A stretch of 64,000 bases of DNA from Chlorocebus sabaeus (taxonomy: Eukaryota > Chordata > Mammalia > Primates > Cercopithecidae), in assembly GCF_047675955.1 (NCBI RefSeq), contig NC_132909.1, positions 40,103,931-40,167,930 of the forward strand. The letters are read 5' to 3'. The notes under the pieces are model-generated. The model did no database searches and was not told where the DNA came from. It was given only the letters and a program-made list of their open reading frames with translations. Both the position numbers and the translations under genes were made by a program. This document shows, in pieces, positions 22,363-33,439 of the stretch (its first letter is position 1; each line of letters opens with the position of its first letter).

Positions 22363-23814
22363 ACTTTTCTTTTTTTAAGTTTTGGCTCACAAAAGAGATT
22401 ATGAGATATGACTTTGCATAACACTAAGGTGATGTTACTTTTTTTGCTTTGGCTCTGCCCTTAGAAGGCTTTGAGACATACTACTAGGCCCAGTACTAGG
22501 ATGATGTGTGTCTTCTGCCTGAACCTTCACCCAGGGAGCACTGTGACATATTTCTTGACCCATTACAATCTCTCCTATGGGCCAAGCTCAGGTAAATGCC
22601 CTTTATACCTACATGATGGGACATTCCTCTTCTGTCTGGGTCATGCCCACAGAATACAGAGTGACTTATTGCTGGGGCAAGCAAAACAGTGATGTAATTA
22701 TTCTGCCTGGTCCCTGCACACAGAAGTCACTGTGATATATGTTTGGGCCTCCCACCTGGATGATGTAACTCTTTTCTTCTGGAGTTTGTCCACAGTGGGA
22801 ATTGTGATATGCCACTTGACATAGCTCCTATGTGATGTGACTCTTCCTCATTCTTGGCTTCTTCCCACTGGAGTGATTGGAGCATGAAGCTGAGCCTAGC
22901 ACCTAGGCTATGTCTCTCCTCTTGTTTATGAGCCCTACCCACAAGGGATATTGTGATATATCTCTAGGCTTCTCACCTAGGTATTGTGACTTTGTGCCTA
23001 GGCCCTCCCCTCAGGGGTATTGTGAAATACTGCTGGACCAAGAACCTAGGTGATGTGACTCTCTGCTACTCCTTGGGGTGTGCTTAAGGAGAAATTGTGA
23101 TGTGCATTTAGGTGCACCCTGCACCTAAGTGACGTTACTCTCCTCTCCTGCCTGAGACCCGCATACATCACGTATTACAACGTATCTCTGGATCCAACAA
23201 CATGGTGATGCGACTTTCCTGCATAGGCCCTCATACAGAAATATTCTAACACATGTTTTTGTTCATTATCTTGGTGATGTGACTTTTATATTTTGCTTGA
23301 GCATTGCCAAAAAAAAAAAAAAAAAGATTGTGACAGATCACTGGACCTAGCACCTAGGTGGTGTGACCCTCCTCACTTGCCTGAGACCTGCATATTTTGG
23401 TTATTGTGACATATTACTGAAACAGACACCTAGGGGTTGGAAGGCTTCTGCCTGAGCCCTTCCCACAGAGTGCTTTGGGATGTAATTTTTTACCCATCAC
23501 CTGGGAGATGAAATCCTTTACTGCCCGCGTTCTGCCATAGAGACAACTGTGACATATTGCTGGGCCCAGCAACCAGGTGTTTTGTCTGTCCTGTCTGGGC
23601 CTTGCCCACAGCGAGCCTTGTAACATATCTCCTGGCCCACCATCCAGGTGATCTTACTCTTCTTCCTGTGCCCTGCTTTCAGGAGAGGATTGTAACATCT
23701 CTGGTTGAGAACCCTTGTGATGTGACTCTCCTCCCTGGTGCATGCTCTCAGGGAAGATTGTGAGGTAACCCTGTCCCAGCACACAGTTGATGTGATTCTA
23801 GTGCTTGTTCTTTA
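22363..23814 (+). repeat. A segment 6: about twenty 72-bp units
   Basis: A continuous array. One A-tract of 18 bases sits within a unit near 23310. The palindrome CACCTAGGTG is intact near 23350. Around 22560-22610 one unit is scrambled (CTATGGGCCAAGCTCAGG) and does not follow the consensus order. Confidence 0.88.
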
Positions 23815-23973
23815 CTCACAGGTGTAACTGTAACATATAACTTGGCCAAGCACACACATGTACCGATGACTTTCATACCTCAAAGAAGCCAGTAGGAGAG
23901 ATAATGTTGCTCATAGCTATGCTTAGGAAAACAAAGAAGATCCTGCGTCTTCTTTCTGTACAAAAGTCATAGA

Positions 23974-24258
23974 GAGGCCGGGCGCGGTGGCTCAAGCCTG
24001 TAATCCCAGCACTTTGGGAGGCCGAGATGGGCGGATCACGAGGTCAGGAGATCGAGACCATCCTGGCTACTAAAAAATACAAAAAACTAGCCCGGCGAGG
24101 TGGCAGGTGCCTGTAGTCCCAGCTACCCGGGAGGCTGAGGCAGGAGAATGGTGTAAACCCGGGAGTCAGCGCTTGCAGTGAGCTGAGATCCGGCCACTGC
24201 ACTCCAGCCTGGGCAACAGAGCGAGACTCCGTCTCAAAAAAAAGAAAAAAAAAAAAAA
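23974..24258 (+). mobile_element. AluY, forward, with Old World monkey features
   Basis: GGCCGGGCGCGGTGGCTCAAG opens it. It contains AAAATACAAAAAACTAGCCC and GCCCGGCGAGGTGGCAGG and ends in an A tail. The low divergence and the AAAAAACTAGCC variant are why I infer a cercopithecine source. AAAGTCATAGAG flanks it on both sides. Confidence 0.93.
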
Positions 24259-24508
24259 ACAAAAGTCATAGAGAATTACCGCTTTCTCACATCTGTAAAG
24301 CCCTAGTGTGTTACAGAGAATGTCATAACAGGGTCCACCATACAGATGAGATTGTGTTTATCCTATGCACACCCCACCAACCTTTAGCATTGTTACCTTC
24401 ACACATGGACAGAGCTCACAGGTGAGATCCTGAATCTCATATGAATGCACTTCCCAGTTGGAACTCTGACTGTCATATGTGAACATCTGGCCACAGTTGA
24501 GATGGTGC

Positions 24509-24813
24509 CTTTTTTTTTTTTTTTTTGAGATGGAGTTTCCCTCTTGTCCAGGCTAGAGTGCAATGACATGATCTCGGCTCACTGCAACCTCTGCCTCCCA
24601 ACTTCAAGTGATTCTCCTTCCTCAGCCTCCCAAGTAGCTAGGATTATGGGCACCTGCCACCCACCATGCCTGGCTCATTGTTTGTATTTTTAGTAGAGAT
24701 GGGCTTTCACCATGTTTGTCAGGCTGTTCTCAAACTCGTGACCTCAGGTGATCCAACTGCCTCAGCCTCCCAAAGTGCTGGGATTATAGGCGTGACCCAT
24801 CATGCCCAGCCAA
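24509..24813 (-). mobile_element. Alu, full-length, reverse orientation
   Basis: A poly(T) run, GAGATGGAGTTTCCCTCTTG, and an end GTGACCCATCATGCCCAGCC. It lies at the GATGGTG(A)C position of B block 3. Confidence 0.93.
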
Positions 24814-25455
24814 TGGTGACTCATTTCTAAACCCAGTTCATAGGAAGGTGAGGACTCTCTTATCTGGACTTAGCCAATTAGAGAGATGTTGACTCTGGGC
24901 TTAGAACTAATGAAAAGAGTCTGGATTTCCTTCTTGTTTGAAGGTCACAGAGGATCACCACTCTTGCATATTGTATAAAGCCCTCAGGTGACACAGGGTG
25001 TCATGGGAATACACAGCACACAGGTGAGATAGTGTCTCATGAATGCACACTCAGGCAACAATAAAGATTGTCATTCTCCCATATAAACATATCTCACTTT
25101 TGGGGTTCTGAATCTCACACATGGAGTCTGTTGAAAGTTGGAGAATTGACTCTCATATGTGGATCTGGTCTACAGGTGGGCTGGTGACTCAGACCAAACT
25201 TCAGCACACATATGAGGCTGTGCCTACTGTGAAAGAACACAGTCTGCAGAGGAAATTGTGGCTCTCTTGCAAAAATTCTGTCAGCTATTGAGATTGTTAC
25301 TCATGTATTTAGACCCAACATACAGGAGGTGTTGACTCTCATATCTAGAACATGGACATGTGTGGAATTTCTAATCTTATTCCTGGACTTTCCTTCAGGT
25401 ATGATTGTGTCTGCTATGCATTTTAGTGATTTGGCTCTCCTGCCTCAACCCAGCC

Positions 25456-26084
25456 CACAGATGAGCTTGTGATATATGTCTTGATTCTGCACCTCAAAGA
25501 TATGACCCTCTTTTCCAGCCTTGGTCCTGCCCACAGGTGTCATTGTGACATATGGCTGGGTCTTCCACCCAGGTGGTGTGAGTCTTTTTTCTTCCCTTGG
25601 CACTGCCCACATGGTGCATTGTTACATATTGCTAAGTTCTGCACTCAGGTTATGTGACCCCTTTTTTTTGCCTAAGCCCTGAATATTTTCCATGTTAGGG
25701 CATATTACTAGATCCAACACCTATAAAATAAGAGGCTTCTGCCTAGACCCTTTCTACAGAGGGCCTTCTGACATATCTATGCATCAGTTACCTAGAAGAT
25801 GTAACTCTCCATTTTTGCCTGCCCTCTGCACACAGGAAAAATTGTGAATTATCACTAGACCCAGGTACCAGGCGATGTGTCTGTCCTGCGTGGGTATTGA
25901 CCTTAGAAAGCATTGTTACCTGTTGCTGAACTCAGCACCCAGGTGATGTGACTCTACTGTCTGTGTCCTGCTTTTAGGAGAAGGTTGTAACATATTCCTG
26001 GCTGAGTATTAAATTGATGCAACACTCCTGTTTGGTCCTGCCCTCAACCTAGGTGATGTGACTCTCCTTCTCTTTGCCTATTCA
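25456..26084 (+). repeat. A segment 7, the shortest
   Basis: About nine units of 72 bp between B blocks 3 and 4. Confidence 0.85.
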
Positions 26085-26805
26085 CAGGTGGGATTGTAAA
26101 ATATATTTTGGCCTAGCTCACAGATGCAATGGTGATTCTCATACCTCACTCCACTAATAGGAGAGGTGCTGTCTTTTATAGTTAGGCCTAGTGTTGTAAT
26201 TACAATCCTGGTTCTTCTTTTTTGTACAAAGTCATAGATAATTGCCACTTTCTTGCATACTATATAAATCTCTTGTGGTACAGAGAGTGTCATTCCAGGG
26301 TTCAACACCCAGGTGAAATTGTGGCTCTCATGTGCACACCCCACCAATTGTTAGGATTGTCACCCTCATACATGGACAGAGACCACTGGTGAGACCCTGA
26401 ATTTCACACAGACACAGTCCACAGTTAAAATTGTAACTGTCATATGTGAACATCCAGCCAAAGTTGGAATGATGACTTATTTCTAAACTCAGTTCATTGG
26501 CATGTGGGAATTCTATCTGAATCCGTGAAAATTTTATCTGGGCTTAGGGCCAGAGTGAACACAGTTTACAGGAGGAATGAAGGCTCTCATGCACTGATCC
26601 AATTCACTGGTGAGATTTTCACTACCATACTTAGACCCAACATACAAAATGTGGTGACTCTCATACCTAGAACTGGGACCTGCATGGGATTGTTAAATCA
26701 TTACTGGACTTTCCTGTGGGTGTGATTGTTACATATGCCTATGTTTAGCACCTGAGTGATTTGATTTTGCTGCCTGGTCCCAGTCCAAAAGTAAGATTGT
26801 AATAT
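26085..26805 (+). repeat. B block 4, internally deleted
   Basis: The left part is complete (CTATTCACAGGTGGGATTG onward). After CTGGGCTTAGGGCCAGA the text jumps to GTGAACACAGTTTACAGGAG, so roughly 0.3 kb of the B order is missing. The right end (TTTCCTGTGGGTGTGATTG) is normal. Confidence 0.85.
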
Positions 26806-26900
26806 ATCACTGGATCTAACACCTCGGTGATTTGACTTTCCTCTGTTTTGGGGGACCCCACAAATTTTGGGTATTGTCAATTGTTGCTGAATCCTGCACC
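26806..26900 (+). repeat. A units before provirus 2
   Basis: Just over one A unit; it breaks off at GCTGAATCCTGCACC where the LTR begins. The array resumes at 34441 with ACATTGCACTCATG, consistent with the same unit. Confidence 0.8.
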
Positions 26901-27375
26901 TGTCAACACCAGCTCAGTCATGGAGACCATAACCCAGCAGCACTAGAGGAATTAAAGACACATAGAAATTCAGTGCAGTGGGAAATCAGGGGTCTCACAG
27001 CCTTCAGAGCTGAGAGCCTCAAACAGCGTTTGACCCACCCATTTATTGAGAGAAAGCTAGTGATAAGCAAGATTAGCTAAAAGCATTCCTTATGGGAAAC
27101 AAAGCATTCTCAGTGAGGAGCAGAGAAGCAGGCTCTGGCTGATTGTCTGCAGCAAAAACATGCTGTCAAGGCACAGGCCACTCCTGTTATCATTTGTGGT
27201 TTGAGCAGTTTTTTGCTCTGGACAGGGCCAGGTGTTCCTTGCCCTGCTCCACTAAACCAACAACTTTTAGCAGTGTGCATAACAGCAATCATGAACATGT
27301 CACATTGCTACAGAAATCCTGTTTCTGGCCAGTTTCTTTAAGGCCTGTTTATGATAGACTTAGGTCTTACTACCA
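26901..27375 (-). repeat. 3' LTR of provirus 2
   Basis: Runs TGTCAACACCAGCTCAGTC to GGTCTTACTACCA on the plus strand and matches 33969-34440. It is about as long as its partner but contains a segment (CACTCCTGTTATCATTTGTG) absent there, while the partner has extra bases near its start. Confidence 0.9.
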
Positions 27376-29000
27376 TGTCCCCCTTTATGTTTTTGCAAAG
27401 TGATAAAGGCATAGGCAGCTTTGTCATGGTGGGCTACTTCTTGTAGAATTTGGGATCTGCATCTGCAGACTATACAAAGACAACAGATTAAAAGCATGAT
27501 CATCACTGAAATCACAGAGCTTCCAAGATTCTTGATCCATTTTAATGGATCAAGAAACTGCTAATCTGCCCACTTTAAAGCTCCTTCAAGCACTTTAGTT
27601 CCTGGCATTAGCATCAGATGTGCCTGAGAGGCTTCAAATACTTGTTCCTTCACTTTTGCAATATTCAAAGATAAATTTCCAGTATGACCTTTTAAATGTT
27701 TCTTAATTCTTTCCTGCTCATGCTGTGATTCATTACAAGGGTGAGGAGTGATACAAAAGTCAGAATTATTCCAGTCACTTTTTAGCTGCATTCTATATTC
27801 TAAACTAGCTACTTGATCTCTTAACCACATTACAACTTGTCAGAGATCGTTGATTTGATTAACTATCTTTTGGTCTATTTTAGTTTGAGAGTCACACAGC
27901 AGAGTAGAATTCTTTTGTCGTGTATTTACAAAATCTGCTATTTACACTGATGAATGTAGCATAATTCCAGCTGCTGCAGCAGTAGCTGTGACAGCGATCA
28001 GTCTTATAATAATCAAGATTAAAGTAGCAATGAAACACCGAGAGCATCTCAGAATTTTCTGAAGAATTTCAGTAACATGTACAGAGGGAGAGGCTTCCTA
28101 AGGACGGGAAAGCTTCACTGGTAACCATACTCCTTCTTGAGCTCTCACTACTAGGATAGAATGATTAGTGTTAAACAACGAAGAGTTCACACAAGAGAAC
28201 AATCTACATTCCTGGTAAGTTACATGATAATTAGGGATGTCAAACTTTAGATTGCCCATTGCCAACAGAAAAGGATGGTGAACACAACTTTCTATCCACA
28301 TTGTATTGTTTTCAAAAAGTTCTAAAATGTAATTAGGATTATATTGTGATAGTATAGTATATATTTCCTTCCCAAATATTGATCTTATTAAGAGCTATTA
28401 ATAGTTTCCACAAATCCTTATGTTTAGCTACCAGAGTAGGTCATATCATTTGAGGTTGAGGTGCCACTATACTGCCATGTTTCCAGATAATAGGAACTCT
28501 TGCCACACTTCTTACCATTTCTACCATCTGACTGTTTTGTTCAGATCAGCTGAACTTAGTGTGGCCATGGCCTGCAGATTGAGAGGTGAATTTCAAGCTA
28601 AACATCCCCTTAGGGGACCAATCAATAATGATTCCATAGGAATCATTGCGCATCACCTCTACCTGTTCTGCAATGCTATCTTCCCAAACAAGTACATTCA
28701 TTTCTTCTGGCCAGGTTTAATTCTGTTTACAAATAGGTTTTTGAGGGTAGTATGTTTCAATTTTAGGAGCAGATTTATTATGGTAAATACTGAGACCAGA
28801 AAGCATGTGTAAATGTATCATGGAGTGATTACATCCAGGCATTATTGCCAGCCAAGATTGATAAATATGCACAATAAGTATAATTGTTCTCTGTGTCAGC
28901 CCTTGCTGAAGGAATACTCATGGCAATGGTGATCACTGCTATCATAGCTATCATTAATTACTCAACGTGCCTAGCTTCCTCAGGTTTTCTTCCACCATCT
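27376..29000 (-). pseudogene. env remnant of provirus 2
   Basis: Two segments are readable. The frame at 27561-27830 resembles the ectodomain of a HERV-K transmembrane subunit, with WLRDQVASLEYRMQLKSDW and a helix-like KVKEQVFEASQAHL. The frame at 28098-28301 looks like the region before it, ending QEGVWLPVKLSRP. Between and beyond them stops and frameshifts prevent any envelope product. The surface subunit (about 28300-29000) is only faintly readable. Confidence 0.78.
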
Positions 29001-29600
29001 CTGACAGCTCCTAGATCTGTCCCCAGGTAGGTGGCTGTATTTGACAGGTGTTGCTCGTTACAGTTGGGGTCCTCCTCAGCGTCAGTCTCAACATGACTGC
29101 AACCGGGGGGTCCTCAGGATCCTCCCAAAATCTCTTCCTTGGCATCTGGCTCATGATAAGCTTTCAGGTGTCTTGATGATATCCCAATCAGTTGCTGGTT
29201 TTGGCCTGGAGAAACACAAGCATACACTCTACCCAAAGTTATTATTTTACCTGTTTTCCAACTTCTTGTTATCGAATCTCTCCACCAAACCAATTGTTCT
29301 GCTTCTGTCTTTGCAGCTGGTTTCTGTAGATGCTGTTCAGCTGCTGATAACATCTGGCCTTTAGACAGGCTCAAAAATTTAAACTTAATAATGCTAGATT
29401 CAATTGTATATATGTGGTGTCCCATAGTCCCTGTTTACCCCCTTTTTTGCTTTTGCAACAGCTGTTTCAGTGAGAGATTCATTCTTTTCACTGTGGCTTG
29501 TTCTTGAGAATTATATGGGATACCAGTAATGTGTTTAATATTCCATATAGAAAAAAAATGTAGCTACAGCTTGGCTAGTATAGCCTGGGGCATTCTGCAT
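29001..29600 (-). pseudogene. env start / integrase end of provirus 2
   Basis: The minus-strand frame at 29114-29425 (103 residues; QLVWWRDSITRSWKTGKIITLGRVYACV) fits the carboxyl end of integrase and the overlapping env start. The match is by context and composition. Confidence 0.6.
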
Positions 29601-30130
29601 TTTAACTGAAGCTGGAATGCCCATGACTACGAACATTGCAGGAGATGCCATTTAACACAGGCAGAGGATTCACCTGTTTGGCACGTAATCCAAAGTGAGA
29701 AAATATATCTACACATACATATACATAAGCCAATTTACCAAAAGAATGAACAGGATTGGCATCCACTTGCCAAAGAGAATTAGGTTCCAATCCTCGAAGA
29801 TTAACTCCTCCTGTAAAAGATGAGGAATGCACCATTTGGCAAGTTGGACATTGTTGAATAATGGCTCTAGCCTCTTTCCAAGTAATGCTGTACCTGCGTT
29901 TGAGACCAGAGGCATTAACATGGGTTAAATTGTGAAAGTGTCTAGCATTAGATATTGCAGTAGCAACTACGTGATTAGCCATTTGATTCCCTGCAGTCAA
30001 AGGTCCTGAAAGAGGTGTATGAGCTCTAATATGAGTAATGTAAAAAGGGTGCATTCTATTCCTAACTGCTGTTTGCAATTGGGTAAATGAAGTAATCAGT
30101 TGTTCATCTGTAGGAAATCATAACTGAGCA
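29601..30130 (-). pseudogene. Integrase remnant of provirus 2 with zinc-binding HHCC
   Basis: The frame at 29602-30078 (158 residues) has the amino-terminal zinc motif HFHNLTH followed by CPTC, then the core start SLWQVDANPVHSFGKLAYVY, which contains the first catalytic Asp. It breaks soon after VDIFSHFG, so the later catalytic residues are out of frame. Confidence 0.85.
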
Positions 30131-30702
30131 TTTTCAATTAATTGTGTGGAATGAACCACGTATGAAGAATCAGAAATTACGTTGACAGGCATCTCAAAAG
30201 CAGTCAGCACCTCAATTACAGCTACAAGCTCCACTTTTTGAGCTGAAGTATAGGGTGTCTAGAAAACTTTACTTTTTGATGCAGAATAAGAAGCTTTACC
30301 ATTACTAAACTTATCTGGAAAAACATTTTCAGCACCTTCAATTGGTTTAAATTTAGTTATTCTAGGGAGAATCCAATTAGTTAATTTTAAAAATTAAATT
30401 AATTTTGTCTTTGGAAAGTGACTATCAAGAACACTAATGAAATCAGCTAAATGGGTTTGCCAATTAAGACTATTTATAAAGACTTGTTGTATTTGTGCCT
30501 TTGTAAGAGGGACAATAATTTTTCCATGATCATATTCATGCAATTTAACAACTTGGGTTCTCCCATTTCCTATCAGAGTATCAGTTTGATCCAAATAATG
30601 AGTTAGAGTCCGTGAATTAGTATGTGGAAGAAAAAGCCATTCTACAAGATCTTGATCTTGAATAATACCACCAGCAGGTGAATGCTGAGTTGGAAAAATC
30701 AA
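30131..30702 (-). pseudogene. RNase H remnant of provirus 2
   Basis: The minus-strand frame at 30394-30702 (HSPAGGIIQDQDLVEWLFLPH and LIGNGRTQVVKLH) fits the connection region before RNase H. The RNase H core to the left lies in shorter frames. Confidence 0.7.
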
Positions 30703-31760
30703 TTAAGTCTAAAGTCTTTTCTGGATCTATTCTATTTATTTGAGCTTTATGCACTTGCTTTTCAATCAGCTGTAACTCTATCTCAGCCTCATTTGTTAAT
30801 TGCTGAGGGCCAGTGAGATTAGAATCTCCTCTAAGGACAGAAAATAGATTACTCATGGCATAGGTAGGAATGCCTAGAGCAGGTTGTATCCAATTAAGGT
30901 CTGCTAGTAATTTTTGAAAATCATTCAATGTTTTTAATTGATCCTCATGTATGGTTACTTTCTGTGGCACTACTGTAGTGTCATTTACTAAGGTCCCTAA
31001 GTAGGAGTAAGGAGTAGTAGTCTGAATTTTGTCAGGAGCTATAATTAAACCAGCTCAAGAAATTGAGTTTTATAAGTGATAACATCGGAGTCATATTTCC
31101 TGAGTGGGACAGCACAAAGTACATCATTCATATAATGAATAACATAACACTGTGAAAATTTTTTACAAGTAGGTTCAATTTCTTGTCCTACATAAGTCTG
31201 ACAAATTGTTGGACTGTTTAACATGCCTTGTGGCAAGACTTTCCAATGAAAACTCTTAGCGGGCTGCAAACTGTTTACCACAGGAATTGTAAATGCAAAC
31301 CATTCACAGTCTTGCTCAGCTAAGGGGAAAGTAAAGAAACAGTATTTTAAATCTATAGCTATTAAAGGCCAATTTTTTGGAATCATAGCAGGAGAAGGTA
31401 ATCCTGGCTTTAATGCTCCTATAGGTTGTATAACTGAATTAATGGCTCTAACATCTGTCAGCATTCTCCATTTACCTGATTTTTTTCTTAATAACAAAGA
31501 CTGGAGAATTCCAGGTGGAAAATGTTGGAGCTATGTGTCCTTTTTCTAATTGTTCAGTAACTATGTTCTTTAAAGCCTCCAGTTTCTCCTTACTCAGCGG
31601 CCATTGTTCTGTCCAAATTGGCTTATTTGTTAACCATTTTAAAAGTATAGGTTCTGGAGGCTTAACAGTGCCCACCATCAAAACTGATATCCTAAACCCT
31701 GATGAGAGTTTTGTCCTTCCACTTGAAGCAGTTTCTTTAACCCTTGTCAATTTTTTCTTA
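30617..31760 (-). pseudogene. Reverse transcriptase remnant of provirus 2, catalytic box altered
   Basis: Frames at 31472-31750, 31045-31497 and 30617-30970 together cover most of the enzyme in order. Recognisable parts are KKSGKWRMLTDVRAINSVI, WPLIAIDLKYCFF and the palm text WKVLPQGMLNSPTICQ. The catalytic box reads YMND instead of YMDD, which removes the first Asp of the pair. Two frame breaks separate the three parts. Confidence 0.88.
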
Positions 31761-32150
31761 ATCCCGTGCCAGGCACATACCCCATTTCTTGCATCATATG
31801 CTGACTTTGAGGGCTATATAATTGTTCTGGAATTAGAAATTGTGCCCCCTATTCCTGTAATAAATCTCTCCCCCATAAACTTACAGGTACAGGAGTTATA
31901 ATTGGCTGAATAGTCACAGATTGTCCATCAGATTCTTCACAATGTAAAATATAACTACTTTGATATACTTCAGGGACTTTATCAACTCCAACTGTGTTAC
32001 CTTGAGTCGGTTGAATTGGCCATGCGGATGGTCAGTGCTGTAGAGAAATGACTGAAATGTCCACTCCTGTATCTACTAAACCTTTACATTTCTTTCCCTG
32101 AATAGTTATTTCACAGGTAGGAAATTACATTTATCAGTAACTTGATTTAC
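31761..32150 (-). pseudogene. Protease remnant of provirus 2, active-site DTG kept
   Basis: On the minus strand at about 32085-32040 the codons read LVDTGVDISVIS, the aspartic protease active-site motif. Upstream codons contain stops (for example EITIQ is preceded by a TAA), so no complete protease remains. Confidence 0.78.
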
Positions 32151-32425
32151 CCTGTAGGCAGCTTTCCCTTGTTTATTTGTTTTGCCAAATCCTCCTGTCT
32201 GTCTAGTTTCATTTTTCCCTTTTCCAGATATGGCACAATCAGGAGCTATCCTATGCACTCTCCTGGCCCTGTTTTCCAGGGAACAGAAGTAGATATAACA
32301 ATTTGAATTTCTCCATTGTAATCTGAATCAATGACTCTTGTATGTACTACTTCTCCTTTAAAATTTGAACTAGACCTACCTAAAAATAATCCTACTGTCC
32401 CCCCAGCTGGCAACATCTGACTGGA
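32151..32425 (-). pseudogene. dUTPase-like remnant of provirus 2
   Basis: The minus strand from 32415 reads AGGTVGLFLGRSSS, then VIDSDYNGEIQIVI and VPWKTGPGECIG before a TAG. This is a betaretroviral dUTPase segment. Its start is missing, because gag sequence is joined directly to it at the RPL7A site. Confidence 0.75.
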
Positions 32426-33341
32426 GACAGCAGCATTCTTTTTTTTTTTTTAAGGAAAATTTGTATTTTAATTATTTTTATGTACAGAAAACTCAACAGT
32501 GTACATTTAATCCAGTTTAGTGGCAAGTTCCTTAGCCTTTGCCTTTTCAAGTTTGGCGATATGAGCCACAGACTTGGGACCCAGGACATTGCTACCCCAG
32601 TGACAGTGGATCTCATCGTATTTGTCATTGTAATTGGTCCTGATAGCTTCCATCAGCTTAGCCAAAGCGCCTTTGTCTTCCGAGTTCACTTGCGTAAAGG
32701 CGACAGTGGTGCAGGTTTTCCTGTGGACTAGACGTCCCAGTCTTGCCTTCCCCTTGATGATGCAGTAAGGGACCCCCATTTTATGACACAGGGCAGGCAA
32801 GAAGATAACCAGCTCCATGGGATCCATGTCATGTGCAATCACCACCAGCTGAGCCTTCTTGTTCTCCACCAAGGTGGTGACAGTGTTAACTCCTGCTCGA
32901 AGGGCAAGTGGTCTCTTAGTGGGGATGTCCCCTTTGCCAGCAGCTTTCTTCTCAGCCTGGGTGAACAGCCTCTGCTTACTCTCTTGCTTTGTCTCTGGTC
33001 TGTACTTGTGGGCCAGCTTAAGCAGCTGAGTAGCTGTTTGGTGGTCCAGGGCCTGGGTGAACTGGTTAACAGCAGGAGGCACTTTCAGCCACTTATAGAT
33101 GGCTCTCTGCTGCTGCAACCTGATATAGCGAGGCCATTTCATAAAATGGGTGAGGTCTCTTTTGGGCTGGATGTCCTGTCCAATGCCAAAATTCTTAGGT
33201 CTTTTCTCAAACAGGGGATTCACTACTTTCTTAGCCTCCTGCTTTTTCACGACAGCAGGGGCTGGAGTCACCTTCTTTCCCTTGGCCTTCTTTCCTTTTG
33301 GCATCTTGCGGGGTGGAAGGAGAGCGACAGCAACATTCTTT
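32426..33341 (-). pseudogene. RPL7A: RPL7A processed pseudogene, full-length, ORF intact
   Basis: A complete intronless copy of ribosomal protein eL8 (RPL7A) mRNA. The coding part runs from an ATG at 33304 to a TAA ending at 32507, 265 codons, one fewer than the 266 of the parent as I know it. A Leu is lost where the copy reads RAIYKWLKV. Other differences include GKKVTPAP and a carboxyl KLD. A pyrimidine-rich 5' UTR and the full 3' UTR with a poly(A) tail are present. GACAGC(A/G)(A/G)CATTCTTT flanks it (32426-32441 and 33326-33341) with one mismatch, and insertion at TTAAAG fits L1-driven retroposition. There is no disabling mutation in the RPL7A frame, but it has no obvious promoter of its own. 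Confidence 0.96.
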
Positions 33342-33439
33342 AACAGTCTCATTACAAAAGGAGAACCTGGTCCATACTGATTAATACCTTGTTTAAATTC
33401 TTCAAGTATTTTAAAAGGAAAAGGCTCAAACATAGCCAT
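32507..33439 (-). CDS. Open frame fusing a gag remnant to RPL7A (310 codons)
   Basis: The longest reading frame in the window. The first 35 or so codons come from the capsid start of provirus 2 gag (FPFKILEEFKQGINQYGPGS), the next ten from the duplicated target site and RPL7A 5' UTR (NVAVALLPPRK), and the remaining 265 are RPL7A. The frame begins at the ATG at 33439; an in-frame TAG lies four codons upstream, so it is not joined to the rest of gag. Whether it is transcribed from the 5' LTR is unknown. I list it as an ORF, not as a proven gene. Confidence 0.5.
   Translation of the reverse strand: MAMFEPFPFKILEEFKQGINQYGPGSPFVMRLLKNVAVALLPPRKMPKGKKAKGKKVTPAPAVVKKQEAKKVVNPLFEKRPKNFGIGQDIQPKRDLTHFMKWPRYIRLQQQRAIYKWLKVPPAVNQFTQALDHQTATQLLKLAHKYRPETKQESKQRLFTQAEKKAAGKGDIPTKRPLALRAGVNTVTTLVENKKAQLVVIAHDMDPMELVIFLPALCHKMGVPYCIIKGKARLGRLVHRKTCTTVAFTQVNSEDKGALAKLMEAIRTNYNDKYDEIHCHWGSNVLGPKSVAHIAKLEKAKAKELATKLD

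Larger units (their letters stand above)
23815..25455 (+). repeat. B block 3, the most complete copy
   Basis: It has the full left start (TTTACTCACAGGTGTAACTG, TTGGCCAAGCACAC, CATACCTCAAAGAAGCCAG) and the full right end (CTTTCCTTCAGGTATGATTG). Two Alus interrupt it. Without them it is about 1.03 kb. Internal units of 33-37 bp ending in CACAG/GAGATTGTGACTC-like text can be read by eye. Confidence 0.85.

Noticed and set aside
32783..33343. 186-codon plus-strand frame opposite RPL7A
   Set aside because: It is the antisense shadow of the RPL7A coding frame.
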